Assembly: GCA_002709075.1 (NCBI GenBank)
Contig: PAPV01000019.1
Location: 1-64,000, forward strand
Origin: Rhodospirillaceae bacterium
GTDB lineage: Bacteria; Pseudomonadota; Alphaproteobacteria; MPNO01; UBA2964
Direction: 5' to 3'
DNA length: 64,000 bases
Below are positions 62,424 to 64,000 of the stretch, piece by piece. Below the pieces are notes generated by a model. It was not told where the DNA came from. It did no database searches and worked only from the letters and a program-made list of their open reading frames with translations. The translations under genes were made by a program, and so were the position numbers. The stretch's first letter is position 1. Every line of letters starts with the position of its first letter.

Positions 62424-63296
62424 ATGAAACTTTGTCGTTATAATGACGATCGTCTAGGGGTAGTGCAAGATGAGTTTATCTACGATGTTACTGAAATTCA
62501 AAATAATGTTCGTTCACGGGTTCGATATGACTTTAAAGGTGACCCTGTGATTGCTGCATTGCCAGAAATCCGTGGTAATTTAGAAGATGCGGTTCGAATT
62601 TACCAACCGATTTCACGTGAAGAAATAAATTTATTATCGCCTGTAGCGCGCCCAGGGAAGATAATGGCGGCCCCGGTTAATTATCAGGCCCATGTAGAGG
62701 AGATGGCCGCACAACCACATATTACAGGAGAGGTGCGTGGGGTAAAGAGGCCAAATGGAATAAGCAATCAGGGAATTTTTTTAAAATCTAATACTGCCAT
62801 GGTTGGTGAAAGTGAGGGGGTTGCAATCCGTTTTCCCGATCGACGTAACGATCACGAAGTTGAATTTGTGATTATAATCGGAAAGCAGGGAAGTCGGATA
62901 AAACGACAAGATGCGATGGAGTATATTGCTGGTTACACTTTGGGGTTAGATATGACCGTTCGAGGGGTGGAGGATCGATCATTTAGAAAATCGTGTGATG
63001 GCTATGCGCCACTCGGACCTTACTTTGTAACAACTGATGAAATTCCGGATCCAAATAATGTACCATTTACGGTGCATCTCAATGGAAAGTTGCAGCAAGA
63101 TGCTCACACAGAGGGATTGATATTTGATATTCAACGATTGATCGAGTTTGCATCAGAATTTTATACCATATATCCTGGGGATGTTTTGTTTACTGGATCG
63201 CCGCCAGGGGTATCTGAAATACAGCCAGGTGATGAAATGCGTTGCAATTGTAAATTTATCGGCGAAATGAAAATAAAGGTCCGTGCTGCGGAGTAG
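62424..63296 (+). CDS. Fumarylacetoacetate-hydrolase-family enzyme
   Basis: The 290-aa FAH-fold protein shows VNYQAHVEEM, FLKSNTAMVGE, NDHEVEFVIIIGKQGSRI (metal-binding Glu), GYTLGLDMTVRG and YPGDVLFTGSPPGV. It belongs to the group that includes oxo-acid hydratases, decarboxylases and oxalomesaconate-type hydrolases acting after meta ring cleavage. It is third in the ligA-ligB operon, so it most likely processes the ring-cleavage product to pyruvate or oxaloacetate precursors. Confidence 0.9.
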   Translation: MKLCRYNDDRLGVVQDEFIYDVTEIQNNVRSRVRYDFKGDPVIAALPEIRGNLEDAVRIYQPISREEINLLSPVARPGKIMAAPVNYQAHVEEMAAQPHITGEVRGVKRPNGISNQGIFLKSNTAMVGESEGVAIRFPDRRNDHEVEFVIIIGKQGSRIKRQDAMEYIAGYTLGLDMTVRGVEDRSFRKSCDGYAPLGPYFVTTDEIPDPNNVPFTVHLNGKLQQDAHTEGLIFDIQRLIEFASEFYTIYPGDVLFTGSPPGVSEIQPGDEMRCNCKFIGEMKIKVRAAE

Positions 63297-63323
63297 GTCA
63301 TAAGAATGCAGATGCATACGATT

Positions 63324-63369
63324 AATAAGTCTCCCAGATGTAAAATAATAAGTCTCCCAGATGTAAAAT
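63324..63369. repeat. Tandem repeat, two exact 23-bp units
   Basis: The unit AATAAGTCTCCCAGATGTAAAAT occurs twice head-to-tail with no spacer, 28 bases after the FAH stop. It may be a slipped duplication. It marks the passage from intact genes to decayed DNA. Confidence 0.85.
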
Positions 63370-63449
63370 GATGTCTCGATGTTTCTGAATCGCACCTCTT
63401 GCAGGTGAAGGCAACTTAAGGATTTATACTATTATAGTCTATGGAATAT

Positions 63450-63910
63450 AAATTGCGTGGTGAGGGCTGGAAATAAACTTATTGCGACATGTACTGTTCG
63501 CATCGAGGGGGGCTGACCCAGCAGAGAAAGTTGTGGAATTAGCATCTGGTGTTTCATAGTCTGATAAAAAATATATAGCATTGGAGTGGCTGGGGTTGTG
63601 TAATCATTGGCATACAGCTAGCAAATTTTTGGTTGTCGATATAATTTTAAGATCGTTAGAGCGGGTGGCCGTGGGTATAAAATATGCAGAAAATTTTGCA
63701 TTAATTATGATAAAGAAAATCTTTCCAATTGCACTGTGAGATCCAGAGGTGGCTAGGGTGTTGTTTAGTATTCGAGAGTATTCCCAATACAAGGACCTGG
63801 CCAGAAGCCTCTGATTCTCCGCAAAAGAATGGTCGTTTGATTACAGCAGGTGCACATGACAGGAGCAGGTTGAATTGGACTGTGAATTTCTTTATTAAAG
63901 CAATCTAAAA
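63450..63910 (+). pseudogene. Relic of a zinc-binding (quinone-type) alcohol dehydrogenase
   Basis: Plus-strand pieces in changing frames keep the order of an MDR dehydrogenase: GVAGVV and SLAYS (Rossmann region), INYDKENLSNCTVR (the INYDKE segment after the cofactor site), then VFESIP...WPEASDSPQKNGRLITAGAH (the NGRLITAGAH substrate-domain motif) and NFFIKAI. Stops and shifts separate them, and the C-terminus is missing. The track ORFs here are on the other strand and are shadows. The remaining bases to 64000 hold nothing I can support. Confidence 0.62.
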
Positions 63911-64000
63911 AGTTTCTTACTATAAGAAACGAAAAAGAATTTTTGTTATACTCTAAAACTTTTTGAGAGTAGTAATTCACCCTCTAATATGAACGATGTG

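Noticed and set aside
63765-63980. 71-aa minus-strand ORF
   Set aside because: The plus strand of the same bases holds ordered dehydrogenase motifs, so the minus ORF is a shadow.
1-64000. CRISPR array
   Set aside because: No regularly spaced repeats were seen despite the Csf3-like gene; the only clear tandem repeat is the two-unit one at 63324-63369.

Overview
The window looks like a chromosomal segment of a moderately AT-rich alphaproteobacterium. The support is the housekeeping block polyprenyl diphosphate synthase, DUF2007 protein, TrmN6-like methyltransferase, S49 peptidase, glyQ, glyS, ppdK (11-20 kb), a gene order I associate with Alphaproteobacteria, plus tRNA-Pro(CGG) and tRNA-Arg(CCG)-type sequences. 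A marine or host-associated lineage with a broad appetite for small organic acids would fit, but that is inference.

Region 1 (about 0.9-10.3 kb) is mobile DNA just downstream of an intact tRNA-Pro(CGG). The outer element carries an integrase (int1), two small genes, a prim-pol/RepA-type primase-helicase, an orphan Csf3/Cas5-like RAMP protein and other fragments, like a phage satellite. Its int1 gene is split in two by a second, nested element of about 4.29 kb (5224-9518). That inner element carries its own complete integrase (int2), a 131-aa ORF preceded by strong hairpins, and a restriction-modification pair (PmeII-family nuclease and C5-cytosine methyltransferase). Its two ends are pieces of a tRNA-Arg(CCG) gene. 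Joining them rebuilds the tRNA from the D-arm to CCA. Deleting the insert rebuilds an uninterrupted 322-aa int1 reading frame. So an element that normally targets the anticodon loop of tRNA-Arg appears to have jumped into a look-alike site inside another element's integrase gene. This is the most notable structure I found.

Region 2 (11-20 kb) is conserved housekeeping DNA: quinone side-chain synthesis, tRNA modification, glycyl-tRNA synthetase and pyruvate phosphate dikinase.

Region 3 (20-50 kb) is a catabolic and accessory zone. It holds cupins, alcohol and aldehyde dehydrogenases, a TauD-type dioxygenase, hydrolases, a BisC-type molybdoenzyme, an ornithine-cyclodeaminase homologue, a fumarate-reductase-type flavoprotein, a gamma-carbonic anhydrase, and a Co-type nitrile hydratase or thiocyanate hydrolase in a three-gene split form followed by a CO/xanthine-dehydrogenase-type large subunit. 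Several genes have decayed: arsC has one stop codon, a xanthine-dehydrogenase-type gene has many lesions, and a zinc-ADH remnant lies at the right end.

Region 4 (50-63.3 kb) has typA-prfC in an overlapping pair. An aromatic-acid module follows: a UbiD decarboxylase with an EutA-like ATPase, a cupin, a 4,5-dihydroxyphthalate-decarboxylase-like protein and a cyclase, then an SDR, a VOC-type extradiol dioxygenase, LigA/LigB and an FAH-type hydrolase. Three 4,5-dihydroxyphthalate-decarboxylase-like paralogues are spread over 20 kb without transporter genes. All functional calls come from reading motifs by eye; no searches were run.
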